Of a DNA stretch of 64,000 nt, positions 43,723 through 53,817 are shown piece by piece. Position 1 is the first letter of the stretch. Each line of letters opens with the position of its first letter. The position numbers and the translations under genes were made by a program. Source of the DNA: Methylocystis sp. Sn-Cys. GTDB taxonomy: Bacteria; Pseudomonadota; Alphaproteobacteria; Rhizobiales; Beijerinckiaceae. The stretch lies in the NCBI RefSeq assembly GCF_016745395.1, contig NZ_JAERVJ010000005.1:212695-276694 (forward strand), written 5' to 3'. The notes below the pieces were generated by a model. That model was not told the origin of the DNA, searched no databases, and was given only the letters and a program-made list of their open reading frames with translations.

Positions 43723-45459
43723 TTAGAACAGGCCCGCGATGCGGCCGTTCGCATCCACCGCGATATTGTTGGCGGCCGGCACCTTCGGCAGGCCCGGCAT
43801 GGTCATGATGTCGCCGCAGACCGCGACGATGAACTCCGCGCCCGCCGACAGACGCAGCTCACGGATCGGGATGATGTGTCCCGAAGGCGCGCCCTTGGCG
43901 TTGGCGTCGGTCGAGAAGCTGTATTGCGTCTTGGCGATGCAGACCGGGAAGTTGCCGAAGCCTTCCTTCTCCAGCTCCGCGAAGCGCGCCTTGATGCTCG
44001 CGTCGTAGGAGATGTCGGCGGCGCCGTAGAGCTCCTTGGCGATGGTGCGCACCTTCTCGGCGAGCGGCAGCTCGTCGGGATAGAGCGGCTTGAAGTTCGA
44101 GGGCTGCGTCTCGATCGTCTGCACCACCGCGCGAGCGAGATCGGCCGCGCCGGCGCCGCCCGAACCCCAGTTGTCGGCGACGACGCACTCAACGCCTTCC
44201 GCCTTGCAGAGCTTGTCGAGCGCCGCCATCTCGGCCGCCGTGTCCGCCGAGAATTTATTGATCGAGACCAGCACCGGCACGCCGAACTTGCGGACGTTGC
44301 CGATATGGCGCTTCAGATTCTCGAAGCCCTTCTCGACCGCCGCGACGTTTTCGGCCTTTAGATCGTCCTTGGCGACGCCGCCATGCATCTTGAGCGCGCG
44401 GATCGTTGCGACAATGACCGTCACGGAGGGCGTCAGGCCCGCCTTGCGGCACTTGATGTCGAAGAACTTCTCCGCCCCGAGGTCGGCGCCGAAGCCGGCT
44501 TCCGTCACCACGTAATCGGCGAGCTTGAGGCCCGCCTTGGTGGCGATGACCGAGTTGCAGCCATGCGCGATGTTGGCGAAGGGACCGCCATGGATGATCG
44601 CCGGATTGTTCTCGAGCGTCTGCACGAGGTTCGGCGCAATGGCGTCCTTGAGCAGCGCGGCCATGGAGCCGGCCGCGTGCACTTCGCTGGCGCGCACGTT
44701 CTTCTTGTCGCGGGTCTGGCCGACGATGATGTTGCCGAGACGCTGCTGCAGATCGGCGAAGTTCGAGGCGAGGCAGAAGATCGCCATGACTTCCGACGCG
44801 ACGGTGATGTCGAAACCGTCTTCACGGGCGAAGCCGTTCGCCACGCCGCCGAGCGACGAGACGACCGAGCGCAGGGCGCGGTCGTTCATGTCGACGACGC
44901 GGCGCCAGCTCACGCGACGCGAGTCGATCGCCGGCTGATTGCCCCAATAGATGTGGTTGTCGATCAGCGCCGCGAGCAGATTATTGGCCGCGCCGATGGC
45001 GTGGAAATCGCCGGTGAAGTGGAGGTTGATGTCCTCCATCGGCACGACCTGAGCGTAGCCGCCGCCTGCCGCGCCGCCCTTCACGCCGAAGCACGGGCCG
45101 AGAGAGGGCTCGCGCAGGCAGCACAGCGCCTTCTTGCCGATGTAGTTGAGACCGTCGGTGAGGCCGACCGTCGTCGTGGTCTTGCCTTCGCCGGCGGGCG
45201 TCGGGGTGATCGCCGTGACGAGGATCAGCTTGCCGTCCGGCTTGCCTTCGAGCGAAGCGATGTAGTCGAGGGCGATCTTGCCCTTGTAATGGCCATAAGG
45301 CTGCACGTGCTCGGCCGGAATGCCGAGCTTGTCTTTGGCGACCTCGATGATCGGCCGCATCTTGGCAGCCTGAGAAATCTCGATATCTGACTTGGGCGAA
45401 AGGTGCTGATTGTCTTTTCCGCTCGCGCCCGGCGCGGCGGCTGACGTAGGTGACGACAT
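43723..45459 (-). CDS. ftfL: Formate-tetrahydrofolate ligase
   Basis: A 578-aa enzyme that makes 10-formyl-H4folate from formate, H4folate and ATP, linking formate to assimilation. The P-loop [13 protein letters not shown] is at residues 85-97. Other family stretches are [42 protein letters not shown] and [20 protein letters not shown]. The first 20-odd residues are a Ser/Ala-rich extension beyond the usual start; an internal Met (KMRPIIEVA) is too far in to be preferred. It is the first gene of the serine-cycle array, so its upstream region should carry the main promoter. Confidence 0.96.
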   Translation of the reverse strand: MSSPTSAAAPGASGKDNQHLSPKSDIEISQAAKMRPIIEVAKDKLGIPAEHVQPYGHYKGKIALDYIASLEGKPDGKLILVTAITPTPAGEGKTTTTVGLTDGLNYIGKKALCCLREPSLGPCFGVKGGAAGGGYAQVVPMEDINLHFTGDFHAIGAANNLLAALIDNHIYWGNQPAIDSRRVSWRRVVDMNDRALRSVVSSLGGVANGFAREDGFDITVASEVMAIFCLASNFADLQQRLGNIIVGQTRDKKNVRASEVHAAGSMAALLKDAIAPNLVQTLENNPAIIHGGPFANIAHGCNSVIATKAGLKLADYVVTEAGFGADLGAEKFFDIKCRKAGLTPSVTVIVATIRALKMHGGVAKDDLKAENVAAVEKGFENLKRHIGNVRKFGVPVLVSINKFSADTAAEMAALDKLCKAEGVECVVADNWGSGGAGAADLARAVVQTIETQPSNFKPLYPDELPLAEKVRTIAKELYGAADISYDASIKARFAELEKEGFGNFPVCIAKTQYSFSTDANAKGAPSGHIIPIRELRLSAGAEFIVAVCGDIMTMPGLPKVPAANNIAVDANGRIAGLF

Positions 45460-46053
45460 ATAGCTCCACTCCCTCTCGAGCCCGTTTGCGGGCTCCGGAA
45501 ATTTATCGGCCGCGGCGCGATGAGCGACGGCTTGCCGGCGCCGTTCAACGGTCCTGAGCCATGCTCGCGCGCGCCGGGCTTAAACCGACGCCGCCCCCGC
45601 GCGCAATGAGCCCATCGAACGACCTGATTTTGCCGTTTCGTATGACGGCAATAAAAATGAGCCGTCAAGCAGGCAAGCGCGCGCGCGGCGCCGATGCGGC
45701 GCCGCAGCAAAATCGGCTTTCCCGTTCGCGCGACGGCCCCGAATGGCTTGGCTGCATATACGACAAGCGGGGCAAGACGACTATCCTCGACCTACCCGAT
45801 CGATCAGCGCCTGACTTGAACACAAAGAATCATAAATAACTTATATTTCTTACACTATCTGAATCGCCGTCAGACCGACATGATGGGGAGCTGAACGGAC
45901 CAGGCGCGCTCGCGCGGTCAGGTCGCCCCCGCCCGAACCCATCCTGGATGGGGGTATGGGTGAAACCGATCGCGCAGGAAACAGGCAGGTGAAAAAATTT
46001 TTTGTCGCACCCGACCATCGCTGCGTCGAATCCTATGGGGCGATTGCGAGAGC
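45460..46053. other. Upstream region of the serine-cycle operon
   Basis: About 590 bases without a credible gene. A plus-strand frame at 45561-45839 has no family character and is not called. The region contains the inverted repeat at 45630-45651 and an unusually AT-rich stretch at about 45818-45865. It most likely carries the promoter and operator sites of ftfL. Confidence 0.6.
45630..45651. promoter_or_regulatory. Candidate operator TTGCCG-N10-CGGCAA
   Basis: Six-base inverted arms about 170 bases upstream of ftfL, followed by ATAAAAATGA. The T-N11-A spacing within the dyad is compatible with a LysR-type regulator. Serine-cycle genes in Methylobacterium are controlled by the LysR-type QscR, but no such gene is in the window, so the link is speculative. 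Confidence 0.35.
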
Positions 46054-46470
46054 TTATCGAACGGCCTCTTTTTCTGGAACGAAATTCAAAGCGACGCCAT
46101 TGATGCAATATCGAAGCCCGGTCGGCTTCGGCCCATCCGGGAAGACATGGCCGAGATGCGAACCGCAGTGGCTGCAGTGCACTTCCGTGCGCTCCATGCC
46201 GTAGCTGTTGTCGGTCGTTGTTCCCAGCGCGCCCGGCAGCGGATCGAAGAAGCTCGGCCAGCCGGTGCCGCTTTCGAATTTCTCGCCAGAGCGGAACAGC
46301 GGCTGGTCGCAGCCGGCGCATTGGAAGACGCCGCGGCGCTTCTCGTGATTGAGCGCGCAGCTGCCCGGCCGCTCGGTCCCGTGGCGGCGCATAACGTCAT
46401 ACTGTTCGCGCGTCAGCCGCGCGCGCCATTCCGCGTCGGTGCGCGTGACTGGATAGCTTTCATCGGTCAT
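46054..46470 (-). CDS. msrB: Peptide methionine-(R)-S-oxide reductase MsrB
   Basis: A 138-aa enzyme that repairs Met-R-sulfoxide in proteins. Catalytic Cys122 is in [12 protein letters not shown]. The structural zinc is held by two CxxC pairs, C51/C54 (CAGCDQPLF) and C99/C102 ([16 protein letters not shown]). [14 protein letters not shown] is the substrate-binding stretch. The start [15 protein letters not shown] is preceded by AGAGGAA. No signal peptide, so it should be cytoplasmic. Confidence 0.96.
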   Translation of the reverse strand: MTDESYPVTRTDAEWRARLTREQYDVMRRHGTERPGSCALNHEKRRGVFQCAGCDQPLFRSGEKFESGTGWPSFFDPLPGALGTTTDNSYGMERTEVHCSHCGSHLGHVFPDGPKPTGLRYCINGVALNFVPEKEAVR

Positions 46471-46596
46471 TGACGTTCCTCTGAAGGGAGCCGCGACCCG
46501 GCGGCGCGCCATGTTATGTTGGCGCCGACTCAGGCTTTGGCCATATCGCGCCCGCCATATAGGCGGGCTTTGACACAAAGAGGCGACGACGTCCCG

Positions 46597-48171
46597 ATGA
46601 GCGACAAGAAATACGACGCTGTGGTGATCGGCTCCGGACTTGGCGGCCTCACAGCCGGCGCCCTGCTCGCCAATGCGGGCTACAGCGTCTGCCTGCTCGA
46701 ACGCAACTTCAGCTTAGGGGGCGCCGCCTCGGTCTACAAGGTCGGCGATCTCTGGGTGGAGGCTTCGCTCCACCAGACGTCGGACGCGCGCAATCCGCGC
46801 GACGTGAAGCACCATATTTTGAGCAAGCTCGGCATCCTCGACGAGATCGAATGGCTGCCGACCGGTCCGCTCTACAAGGTCAAAGGCGGCCCCATCGGCG
46901 AACCCTTCGAGCTGCCGGTCGGTTTCGAGGCCGCCCATGACGCGCTCGCCGCGCGCTTTCCTGACAAAAGCGCCGCGATCAAGCGCTTCTTGGGCGAAAT
47001 CGAACAAATTCACGACGCCATGTGGACGCTCAAGCAGGCGCGCGAGGAAGGCTCGCTCGCCAAATTCACCCGCGGCATGTGGGAGGTCGAGCCCGCCGCC
47101 GCCGGCTGGATGAATTCGCTCGATGAGATCTTCACCCGCGACTTCGCCGGCGCCGAAGGGCTGAAATGCGCGCTCGGGGCCAATCTCGCCTATTATGGCG
47201 ACGATCCGCGCAAGCTCTGGTGGATTTTCTATGCGCTGGCGCAGGGCGGCTACATCGCCTCGGGCGGCGCTTACATCAAAGGCGGCTCGCGCCAGTTGAG
47301 CCTCAAGCTCGCCAAATGCATCACCAAAGCGGGCGGCGTCGTGCGCATGGGCCGGCTCGCCACGCAGATCGAGACGGACGCCGATGGAAACGCCATCGCC
47401 GTGCGCCATGTCGCGCGCCGCACCAACGACGCCGACGAGCGCGTCGAGGCGCGTGTGGTGATGGCCAATTGCGCGCCCGCCGTCGCCGCCGCGTTGATGG
47501 AGGCGCCGGCGCGCGCCAGAATGGAGGAGACCTTCGGCGGCCGGCCGCTCTCGACGTCTCTTTTCTCGGCGAATTTCGGCCTTTCCGCAAAGCCGTCGAC
47601 CATCGGCATGACGGACTTCTCGGCCATCGTCATGCCCTCGTCCATGCAGCGCTTCGACCAATATGGCGACGGCGCCACGGCCATGGCCGACATGCCCAAA
47701 GGCGAATTGCCGCTGCATACGATCGCCAATTTCACGGCCGTCGATTCCGGGCTTTGGGACGAGCCGCCGGTGCTTCTCACCGTGCTCGGCCTCGACCGGC
47801 TCGACAATTGGAAAAGTGCGTCGAAGGAAGAAGGCGTCGCCCGCCGCGAGGCCTGGCTCGACGCCATTCAGGGCCGGCTGGAGCAGGATTATCCAGGCTT
47901 TTCCAAGCTCGTGACGTCGCGCCTGCTGCTCAACGCCTATTCCATGTCGAGCTATCTCAACACGCCGGAAGGCGCGGTCTACGGCTTCGCGCCGCTGCCG
48001 CCGGAGGCGCCGATATTGATGGGCTTCCCGCGCACGCCGGAGACGCCGATCGGCGGGCTCTATCTCGCCTCCGCCTTCGGCGGCGAGCATGGGTTCAACG
48101 GGGCGATGCTGTCGGGCGCCGAAGCCGCGCGGCTTGCGACGCGGCGCCTCGAAACGAATGGGACGGAATAG
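46597..48171 (+). CDS. FAD-dependent oxidoreductase of the CrtI / phytoene desaturase-like superfamily
   Basis: A 524-aa flavoprotein with the N-terminal dinucleotide fold [32 protein letters not shown], the FAD-contact [19 protein letters not shown], and the C-terminal FAD motif [21 protein letters not shown] seen in carotenoid desaturases, retinol saturases and relatives. The substrate cannot be assigned: no crt genes are near, so a carotenoid role is only one possibility. The start [10 protein letters not shown] is chosen because it places the Rossmann fold at the N-terminus. It is divergent from msrB with a 126-base gap. Confidence 0.82.
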   Translation: MSDKKYDAVVIGSGLGGLTAGALLANAGYSVCLLERNFSLGGAASVYKVGDLWVEASLHQTSDARNPRDVKHHILSKLGILDEIEWLPTGPLYKVKGGPIGEPFELPVGFEAAHDALAARFPDKSAAIKRFLGEIEQIHDAMWTLKQAREEGSLAKFTRGMWEVEPAAAGWMNSLDEIFTRDFAGAEGLKCALGANLAYYGDDPRKLWWIFYALAQGGYIASGGAYIKGGSRQLSLKLAKCITKAGGVVRMGRLATQIETDADGNAIAVRHVARRTNDADERVEARVVMANCAPAVAAALMEAPARARMEETFGGRPLSTSLFSANFGLSAKPSTIGMTDFSAIVMPSSMQRFDQYGDGATAMADMPKGELPLHTIANFTAVDSGLWDEPPVLLTVLGLDRLDNWKSASKEEGVARREAWLDAIQGRLEQDYPGFSKLVTSRLLLNAYSMSSYLNTPEGAVYGFAPLPPEAPILMGFPRTPETPIGGLYLASAFGGEHGFNGAMLSGAEAARLATRRLETNGTE

Positions 48172-48661
48172 CCGCGACAGCGCGCGTGCGTTCGACGGCG
48201 ACGTGACGCTCCTTCGCTGAAGAAGATCGCTCCTCGGCGGCCCGGGCTCCGAATTCAGGTTAACAAGCGGACGTGTTCCGCCGTCATCGCCGCGCTTGTC
48301 GCGGCCATCCACGCCGCGCCGACGCAGAAAAGCTGAGAACATGAGCGGGAGAAACGCCGCTTCTTCTCCCTGCGTGTCGCAATGTCCCCGCGTGGATGCC
48401 CGCGACAAGCGCGGGCATGACGGGGCTGCGCAGGGTTTGTTAATCTGGATTCGGAGCCGGGTTACTTGCGTTTCGACGCGGTCGCAGCCTATCGTCGCGC
48501 AGACGAAAGCGACTGCGCAATTCGATTTCGACACATCACGAATATGAGATATTTCGAATCCCCCGATCCGGAATGAGAGTTGATGCGCGCTACGGCGATT
48601 CGCCGGCGCGCCGTTTTCCGCGATCGGCTCGATCAAAGTTGATTTTCTGGCGGAGGAAATC
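48172..48661. other. Gap with family C repeat and the PepSY gene's upstream region
   Basis: About 490 bases. The first half is the family C element described separately. The second half (about 48450-48660) is AT-richer in places and should carry the promoter of the PepSY membrane protein; no Fur or Irr box could be identified with confidence. Confidence 0.55.
48283..48421. repeat. Family C palindromic element, long copy 1
   Basis: Two hairpins, CCGCGCTTGTCGCGG and GCCCGCGACAAGCGCGGGC, flank a conserved core (AACATGAGCGGGAG...CGCCGCTTCTTCTCCC). Similarity to 56361-56500 extends on both sides, from GCGGACGTGTTCC to AGGGTTTGTTAAT. Confidence 0.85.
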
Positions 48662-49891
48662 ATGACTTCTATCGGTTTGCCTCGGGTCGGCGCCGCGCGG
48701 CGGCAGGTCGCGCTCTGGAGCTGGCGCAAAATCTGGCTGAAGACCCATCTTTGGTTGGGGCTCGCGCTCGGGCTGTTCTTGTCGGTGATCGGACTTACCG
48801 GCTCGGCGCTGGTGTTCTTTCAGGAGATCGACCAGGCGCTCAATCCACAGCTACGGATCGTCGCGGCGCCCCCCGAAGGCCGGGCGGGGTGGCGCCCGCT
48901 GGAGGCGATCGCCGATACGGCGCGTCGCGCTATTCCGGCCGACTCTTATCTCGGCTGGTGCTACTGGCCACAGAAGGACGATCAGGCGTTTCTATTCTAC
49001 TACCGCGTCGATAATCCGCAGTCCGGGAAACCCGATACGCGTCAGGTCTTCGTCGATCCCTATACGTTGAAGGTTACGGGGACCCGTGTCTGGCATTCCA
49101 GCACGAACCTGTTCGATGACGCCTTCGTCGCTTTCCTGTTCAAATTGCACTACGCACTGCTTGTTTCCGGCATCGGCGATGTCACGGTCGGGATCATCGC
49201 CATTCTTGCTTTCGTTTCCACGGTGACCGGGGTCGTTCTCTGGTGGCCGAGAAACGGAAAATGGCGCAACGCCTTCACGGTGAAATGGCCCGCGAGATCG
49301 GAGCGGTTGAATTACGACATTCATCGCCTGGCCGGCTTGTTCCTCGCGCCGATCGCCTTGGCCGTGCTGCTCTCCGGCGTTCATTTCAACCTGCCGCAGC
49401 AGTTCAAAGCCGTCGTCGAGTTGTTTTCCGCTCTCACGGAGCCGGAGCGCTATCAGTCGGCGGCGAGCGACTCGGCCCACTTCACGCTCGACGAAGCCGT
49501 CGCCACCGCAACCCGGTCCTTTCCGGACGGACGCATCTATGCCGTGACGATGCCCAAACCTCGTGACGGGGCCTATATCGTCAATCAGTTGTTTCCGATC
49601 GGCTGGGGGCTCGACGGCCGTCGGACGATCTATATCGATCAGTTCCGTGGCGACATTCTGCAAGCCAACGATCCACTCTCGGGCGACGGCGATGGCTTCA
49701 TTCAATGGCAGTGGCCGCTGCATTCCGGCTATGTCTATGGCTGGCCGGGGCGCATCGCGGTCTTTCTGTTCGGGCTGAGCTGGCCGCTGTTGTTCGTGAC
49801 CGGGGTCATTCGCTGGCTGCAAAAGCGCCGAGCTCAGAGCGTCGCGAAAGAGCGGCGCGTGAACGCCCAAAGCCCGTCGGGATCATTCTAA
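48662..49891 (+). CDS. PepSY-associated transmembrane protein
   Basis: A 409-aa inner-membrane protein of the PepSY_TM/PiuB-like family. It shows an N-terminal membrane anchor with the conserved KTHLWLGLALGLFLSVIGLTGS, PepSY-like periplasmic segments (QVFVDPYTLKVTGTR), further helices VTVGIIAILAFVSTVTGVVLWW, a second H-containing helix YDIHRLAGLFLAPIALAVLLSG, and a C-terminal helix FLFGLSWPLLFVTGVIRWL. Relatives usually sit beside siderophore receptors and are thought to act as ferric reductases, but none is adjacent here. The function is therefore inferred from the family only. Confidence 0.85.
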   Translation: MTSIGLPRVGAARRQVALWSWRKIWLKTHLWLGLALGLFLSVIGLTGSALVFFQEIDQALNPQLRIVAAPPEGRAGWRPLEAIADTARRAIPADSYLGWCYWPQKDDQAFLFYYRVDNPQSGKPDTRQVFVDPYTLKVTGTRVWHSSTNLFDDAFVAFLFKLHYALLVSGIGDVTVGIIAILAFVSTVTGVVLWWPRNGKWRNAFTVKWPARSERLNYDIHRLAGLFLAPIALAVLLSGVHFNLPQQFKAVVELFSALTEPERYQSAASDSAHFTLDEAVATATRSFPDGRIYAVTMPKPRDGAYIVNQLFPIGWGLDGRRTIYIDQFRGDILQANDPLSGDGDGFIQWQWPLHSGYVYGWPGRIAVFLFGLSWPLLFVTGVIRWLQKRRAQSVAKERRVNAQSPSGSF

Positions 49892-49961
49892 AAAACGAGC
49901 GAGCCGCCGCGATCGACGCGGATCGAAACGCGGCGGCTCCGTGAACCGATGAGAACCGCGC

Positions 49962-51296
49962 TTACGCCTTATCGGCGAGCGCGAAACGGTGGATAAGTCC
50001 GCCGATCAAGCCGCCGAGCAACGGGGCGACCCAGAACAACCACAACTGCTCCAGCGCCCAGCCGCCGACGAAAAGCGCCTGGCTCGTCGAACGCGCCGGA
50101 TTCACCGAAGCATTGGTGATCGGAATATCGACCAGATGGATCAAGGTCAGCGCGAGGCCGATGGCGAGCGCTGCAAAGCCGACCGACGCGCGGGCTTCCG
50201 TCACCCCGAGAATGACGAGCAGGAAGAAGGCCGTCAGCACCGTTTCGACCAGAAAGGCCGCTTGCAGCGTATAGCCGTTGGGCGAGTGCTCCTCATAGCC
50301 ATTGGCGGCGAAGCCGTTGGCCAGCGAGAAGTCGATATTGCCCTGGCAGATTTTCAGCAGAACGAAAGCCGCCGCGCTCGCGCCGATAAGCTGGACGAGC
50401 CAATAGGGCCCAAGCTCCTTCCAGGAAAAGCGCCCCGCCGTGGCGAGACCCAGCGACACAGCCGGATTGAAATGGCCGCCCGACACCGGGCCAAAGGCAT
50501 AGGCGCCCGTGAGCACGGTCAGGCCGAAAGCCAGCGATACGCCGGTAAAGCCGATGCCGAGCTGCGGAAAGCCCGCCGAGATCAGCGCGCTGCCGCAGCC
50601 GCCGAAAACAAGCCAAAAGGTGCCGAGAAACTCGGCAAAAAGCTTGCGTTGGAACCCTTCGCCGAAACCGAATCCGGTCGCGCTCCCGCTTTCATTGGCG
50701 AGAAAGCCGCTAACCTCCCCGCCCTCTGCGCGCCGAAGCGAAAGGCCGAAGCCCATCCAGCTCGCGCCCGCGAAGATGAGATCGACGCCGAGGAAGACGC
50801 CGAGCACCCAAAGGCTCGACACCGGCCATTGCGCCAGAATGACGCCGCCGAGCAGGAAAGTAACGGCCCCGGAGAGCGCGACCACAGCCCATGGCGCGTT
50901 TTTTGGAAGCTGAAAGGCGAGAAAAATGCGCACGAGCCCCGAAGCGAAGAGGCCGGCGCCGAGCAGCAGCGTGAGGAAACCCGCCGCGAGCAGCGGGTTT
51001 TGCACCACCGCGCCGCCGCCGACGACATAGAGAAGGCCGATGACGATCCAGAGGAAAAATTTCTTCCAGCTTCGCATTGCGAAAGCATAGGCGATCTCGA
51101 CGAGACCGCTCGCGATCATCGCGACCCCGACGATCAGCACGGTGGCGATGGTCGACAGAACAACGCTGCCGAGCGCGACGAAGCCGGCAATCGCCAGCAG
51201 CGCGCCAAAAGCGACCATCCAGCCCCAATTTTTCTGCAGCGGGGCGGCCTCGGCCGCTCTCATACGAATAATATCCGACGAGGAGAAACTAGACAT
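49962..51296 (-). CDS. HdeD-domain / aquaporin Z fusion protein
   Basis: A single uninterrupted 444-aa frame joins two membrane proteins normally encoded apart. Residues about 20-188 form a six-helix HdeD/DUF308 domain ([40 protein letters not shown]). Residues about 213-440 are a full aquaporin [21 protein letters not shown], first NPA in [11 protein letters not shown] (277-279), second in [11 protein letters not shown] (399-401). The selectivity-filter residues His387, Thr394 and Arg402 match the water-specific E. coli AqpZ pattern ([16 protein letters not shown]). A 20-residue Gly/Ser-rich linker joins the parts. The start MSSFSSSD is preceded by AGAGAGGA. HdeD is linked to acid resistance in enterics, so the fusion may couple water flux to envelope stress (inference). 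Confidence 0.9.
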   Translation of the reverse strand: MSSFSSSDIIRMRAAEAAPLQKNWGWMVAFGALLAIAGFVALGSVVLSTIATVLIVGVAMIASGLVEIAYAFAMRSWKKFFLWIVIGLLYVVGGGAVVQNPLLAAGFLTLLLGAGLFASGLVRIFLAFQLPKNAPWAVVALSGAVTFLLGGVILAQWPVSSLWVLGVFLGVDLIFAGASWMGFGLSLRRAEGGEVSGFLANESGSATGFGFGEGFQRKLFAEFLGTFWLVFGGCGSALISAGFPQLGIGFTGVSLAFGLTVLTGAYAFGPVSGGHFNPAVSLGLATAGRFSWKELGPYWLVQLIGASAAAFVLLKICQGNIDFSLANGFAANGYEEHSPNGYTLQAAFLVETVLTAFFLLVILGVTEARASVGFAALAIGLALTLIHLVDIPITNASVNPARSTSQALFVGGWALEQLWLFWVAPLLGGLIGGLIHRFALADKA

Positions 51297-51503
51297 GCCG
51301 CGTCCTCTCTGAAAAGCGCCAGAATATCCGGCGTGACAAAAATCAACGAACGGCCGCAAACGGCCGTTACGCCAATGCAACCTTATCTTGCGACGCAAGG
51401 CGAGCGTCATCCCGCGCCTTGCTCGACGGCAATTCAGCTTCGTCAAAATACTTCAATTTTCGGTAAGCGTCGGCGCGTGCGATCTGCGATTTGCGTTCAC
51501 GCT

Positions 51504-52649
51504 CTATGTAGCGTCCTCCGTCGACGGATCGAGTTCGCCGCCACAAGAGCTTTCCGTTATGGCCGGGACTGCGCCGCGCTCGAGCGCTTCTTCGTCACAC
51601 ATGAGTCGCATGGCGTCCGAGATCGCGTCTGTCGGCGCCGAAGGGACGGCGAGCGCCTGCCTCGTTTTGCGCAGGGCCGTCTCCATGAGATTGCGGCGGA
51701 TGAAATGCCGCTCGAAGATGCTCATGACATGCGCGACGCCTTCGCGCGTGACGCTGCGGCGGTCGGCCTCGAAATAGTCGACGCCGGTGAAGCCGCCCGC
51801 GACAATTTCATAGGAAGGGAAATAGGCTGTTTGCGCGCATGTGCGTTCGATTGTGTCGCAGGCGGCGCGCAAAATCGCTTTGGAGCAAAGCGTCGAAACC
51901 ATCACGTGCCTGCGTTCGGCAGTCGCGACGAGCGGCACGGGCGAAACGGTTAAAATGACTCTGGCGCGCGGGTTTACGCTGCGCAAACCCTCCAGAAAGA
52001 CGCTCATGTCCGCGACGACGTCGTCGACGCCGAGATTGATGAATTCATGCGCGGCGGACGAAAATTCGCCGCCGGCGACGCCGGGGCAAAGCGGAAACAC
52101 CGCGCCGTCTTCGCGCGATCGCCAGGCTTCCGTCAGGCCGAGCGTGAAGACGAAAACGTCGAGGGTCTCGAACGCCGCGCGCACGGCGGCGAAATGCCAT
52201 TCGCGGTCGACATCGAGCTCACGCGCGCAACTGAAACCGCCCGGCTGTATTTGCGGCCTGAAGGGGTCGACCACAACGCCCGCGCCATTGCGCCAGTAAT
52301 TCTCTTTCGGCGTGAAGCGGCCATAGGCGCGCTCGAAAAGCTGGAGAAGCTGCCGGCTCGTATAGACATTGCCGTAGCGCGCGGAATAAAGGCCGTAATT
52401 CAGCGCCTGCGCCGCTTTTTCGCTGAGAAATGGATGCGGCTTCTCCGTCACCAGATAGTTGCAGCCGCCGGCGACGAGATAGCGCCCGATATGTTGAGCG
52501 AAGCAACTGCCGGCCGCCGCGATCTTCTCTCGCGCGCCGAAGCGAAATGGCGGCTCGACGACAGGATCGACGTCGGCCGCGGGGACGCCGGCCACGGCGT
52601 GGCGCCAATAGGCATAGGGCGGCAGTTTCGAATAGGGATGCGACGTCAT
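51504..52649 (-). CDS. GSCFA-domain protein (SGNH-like, surface polysaccharide modification)
   Basis: A 381-aa protein with the defining GSCFA sequence AAAGSCFAQHIGRYLVAGG near residue 50, where the Ser would be the nucleophile of an SGNH-type esterase or acyltransferase. Later blocks FVFTLGLTEAWRSREDG and RVILTVSPVPLVATAE are typical of the family. The start MTSHPYSKL overlaps the stop of the upstream gene (ATGA), so the two are translationally coupled; an upstream extension lacks family character. No signal peptide, so it probably acts in the cytoplasm on a glycan precursor. Substrate unknown. Confidence 0.82.
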   Translation of the reverse strand: MTSHPYSKLPPYAYWRHAVAGVPAADVDPVVEPPFRFGAREKIAAAGSCFAQHIGRYLVAGGCNYLVTEKPHPFLSEKAAQALNYGLYSARYGNVYTSRQLLQLFERAYGRFTPKENYWRNGAGVVVDPFRPQIQPGGFSCARELDVDREWHFAAVRAAFETLDVFVFTLGLTEAWRSREDGAVFPLCPGVAGGEFSSAAHEFINLGVDDVVADMSVFLEGLRSVNPRARVILTVSPVPLVATAERRHVMVSTLCSKAILRAACDTIERTCAQTAYFPSYEIVAGGFTGVDYFEADRRSVTREGVAHVMSIFERHFIRRNLMETALRKTRQALAVPSAPTDAISDAMRLMCDEEALERGAVPAITESSCGGELDPSTEDAT

Positions 52650-53413
52650 CAGGCGACCAAGGCTCGCGACGCTTCCACCATGCCGATCACTTTTTCGACC
52701 ATCGCTTTTCCAAAGGATGGATTGGCGTGAGTCGCATCGGCGCCCCACGCTTCGCGAATAAGCAGGCCGGGCGGCGCAATGAAGGCGGGGGGAACTTCGA
52801 CGAAGACAATGTTTTGAGCGGCGCAGCTCTCACGATAGAGCTGACACGCGAGGCGCCACACTTTGTAGCGGAAGATTTCGGGCGACAGGCGATCGGCGTC
52901 GACCGCCTTTCGGAAGAATTCCTTGGGATAGGCCTTGATCTGACAGTCCGGCAAAGGCGGCGGTGGCGACAGACAATAAAGCGGCATGCGCGTCGCGCGC
53001 CGTAGCGCCGCGAGGATCGCGATCGTTTCCGCCATTCTGTCGCGCAAGGTTTCCCGGACCGCCGCTTCCGTCAACAAAGTGGCGCCCTCGGCGAGCGGCA
53101 GCGCGCTTTCTTCCCCGAGGATGAAATCGATGCGCTCGAAAGGTTGCGTGATCGAGAGCGCGATATGCTCATTGCCTTGGATCGACAATAAGCCGAAATC
53201 GGCGCCTTCCTGGGCGATGATCTCCGAGAGCCGCGGGTTCAGCGTCTGCCCGTCCTCCTCATCGAGGAGCGTTGGCGTGATCGCGGGGTCGAGAAGATAA
53301 ACAAAGCGGGAGGACAACGGCGCGCCGCCGATCGTCGCTCCCTGATGCTGGAGCTCGTAACAACCCTCTGCGATCGCCACAATATGGCTATGCCCGAGCC
53401 CGAGTATCTTCAT
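52649..53413 (-). CDS. SGNH-hydrolase-like protein
   Basis: A 254-aa protein opening with MKILGLGHSHIVAIAEGC, where the GHSH block replaces the usual GDS. It ends with WGADATHANPSFGKAMVEKV, a D-x-x-H catalytic pair as in GDSL/SGNH hydrolases. LLSIQGNEHIAL in the middle could supply the Asn block. No signal peptide. It is coupled to the GSCFA gene and spaced three bases from the small gene upstream, forming a three-gene transcript. Probably an acyl-esterase or acyltransferase-like enzyme; the activity is not proven by sequence. Confidence 0.68.
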   Translation of the reverse strand: MKILGLGHSHIVAIAEGCYELQHQGATIGGAPLSSRFVYLLDPAITPTLLDEEDGQTLNPRLSEIIAQEGADFGLLSIQGNEHIALSITQPFERIDFILGEESALPLAEGATLLTEAAVRETLRDRMAETIAILAALRRATRMPLYCLSPPPPLPDCQIKAYPKEFFRKAVDADRLSPEIFRYKVWRLACQLYRESCAAQNIVFVEVPPAFIAPPGLLIREAWGADATHANPSFGKAMVEKVIGMVEASRALVA

Positions 53414-53416
53414 GCG

Positions 53417-53647
53417 TCAAACCCGCGCGTCGATCTCGACGCCGATCGGCTCGCCCTTTTGGATCGGCCCGGAAATTTGCCGAAGGACCCCTCGGACGCG
53501 ATGCGCCTCATTCCCGACCCGGACGCGCCGGCCGATGATCTCGGCGTCAGCGGACATCGCAAAGGGGGCGCGGATGGCGATCATGTCCCGCCCTCGATAG
53601 CCATAGCGATAGAAAGCTTCGACCTCGATCGGCTCGTCTTGCGCCAT
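53417..53647 (-). CDS. Hypothetical 76-aa protein, first gene of the GSCFA/SGNH arm
   Basis: A small all-beta-looking protein: IEVEAFYRYGYRGRDMIAIRAPF..., with EIIGRRVRVGNEAHRVRGVLRQISGPIQKGEPIGVEI resembling a small barrel. GAGGA lies six bases before the chosen ATG; an in-frame ATG at 53662 is possible. Its stop is three bases from the SGNH-like start, so it is very likely co-transcribed. Function unknown. Confidence 0.6.
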   Translation of the reverse strand: MAQDEPIEVEAFYRYGYRGRDMIAIRAPFAMSADAEIIGRRVRVGNEAHRVRGVLRQISGPIQKGEPIGVEIDARV

Positions 53648-53817
53648 GATATCCTCAATCAAATTGACGCCCCAGCGGCGGCGTCTCTCCCGCGCGGCAA
53701 CATATTCGTCTTGAGGCCAAAGACCAAGAGAGCCTCAGATGCGGCGCCCCGGCCGGGTTTTTCTTGTTTTGCCGGCTGTGCTAAACGAGCCGATCTTTTC
53801 ACCTGGCGCCCTTCCTC

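Noticed and set aside
45561..45839. Possible 92-aa gene before ftfL
   Set aside because: Pro/Arg-rich noise without a convincing start, lying in what is more likely regulatory DNA.
46714..48729. Minus-strand open frame of 671 codons
   Set aside because: Mirror of the CrtI-like gene extended through the family C repeat; no domain.
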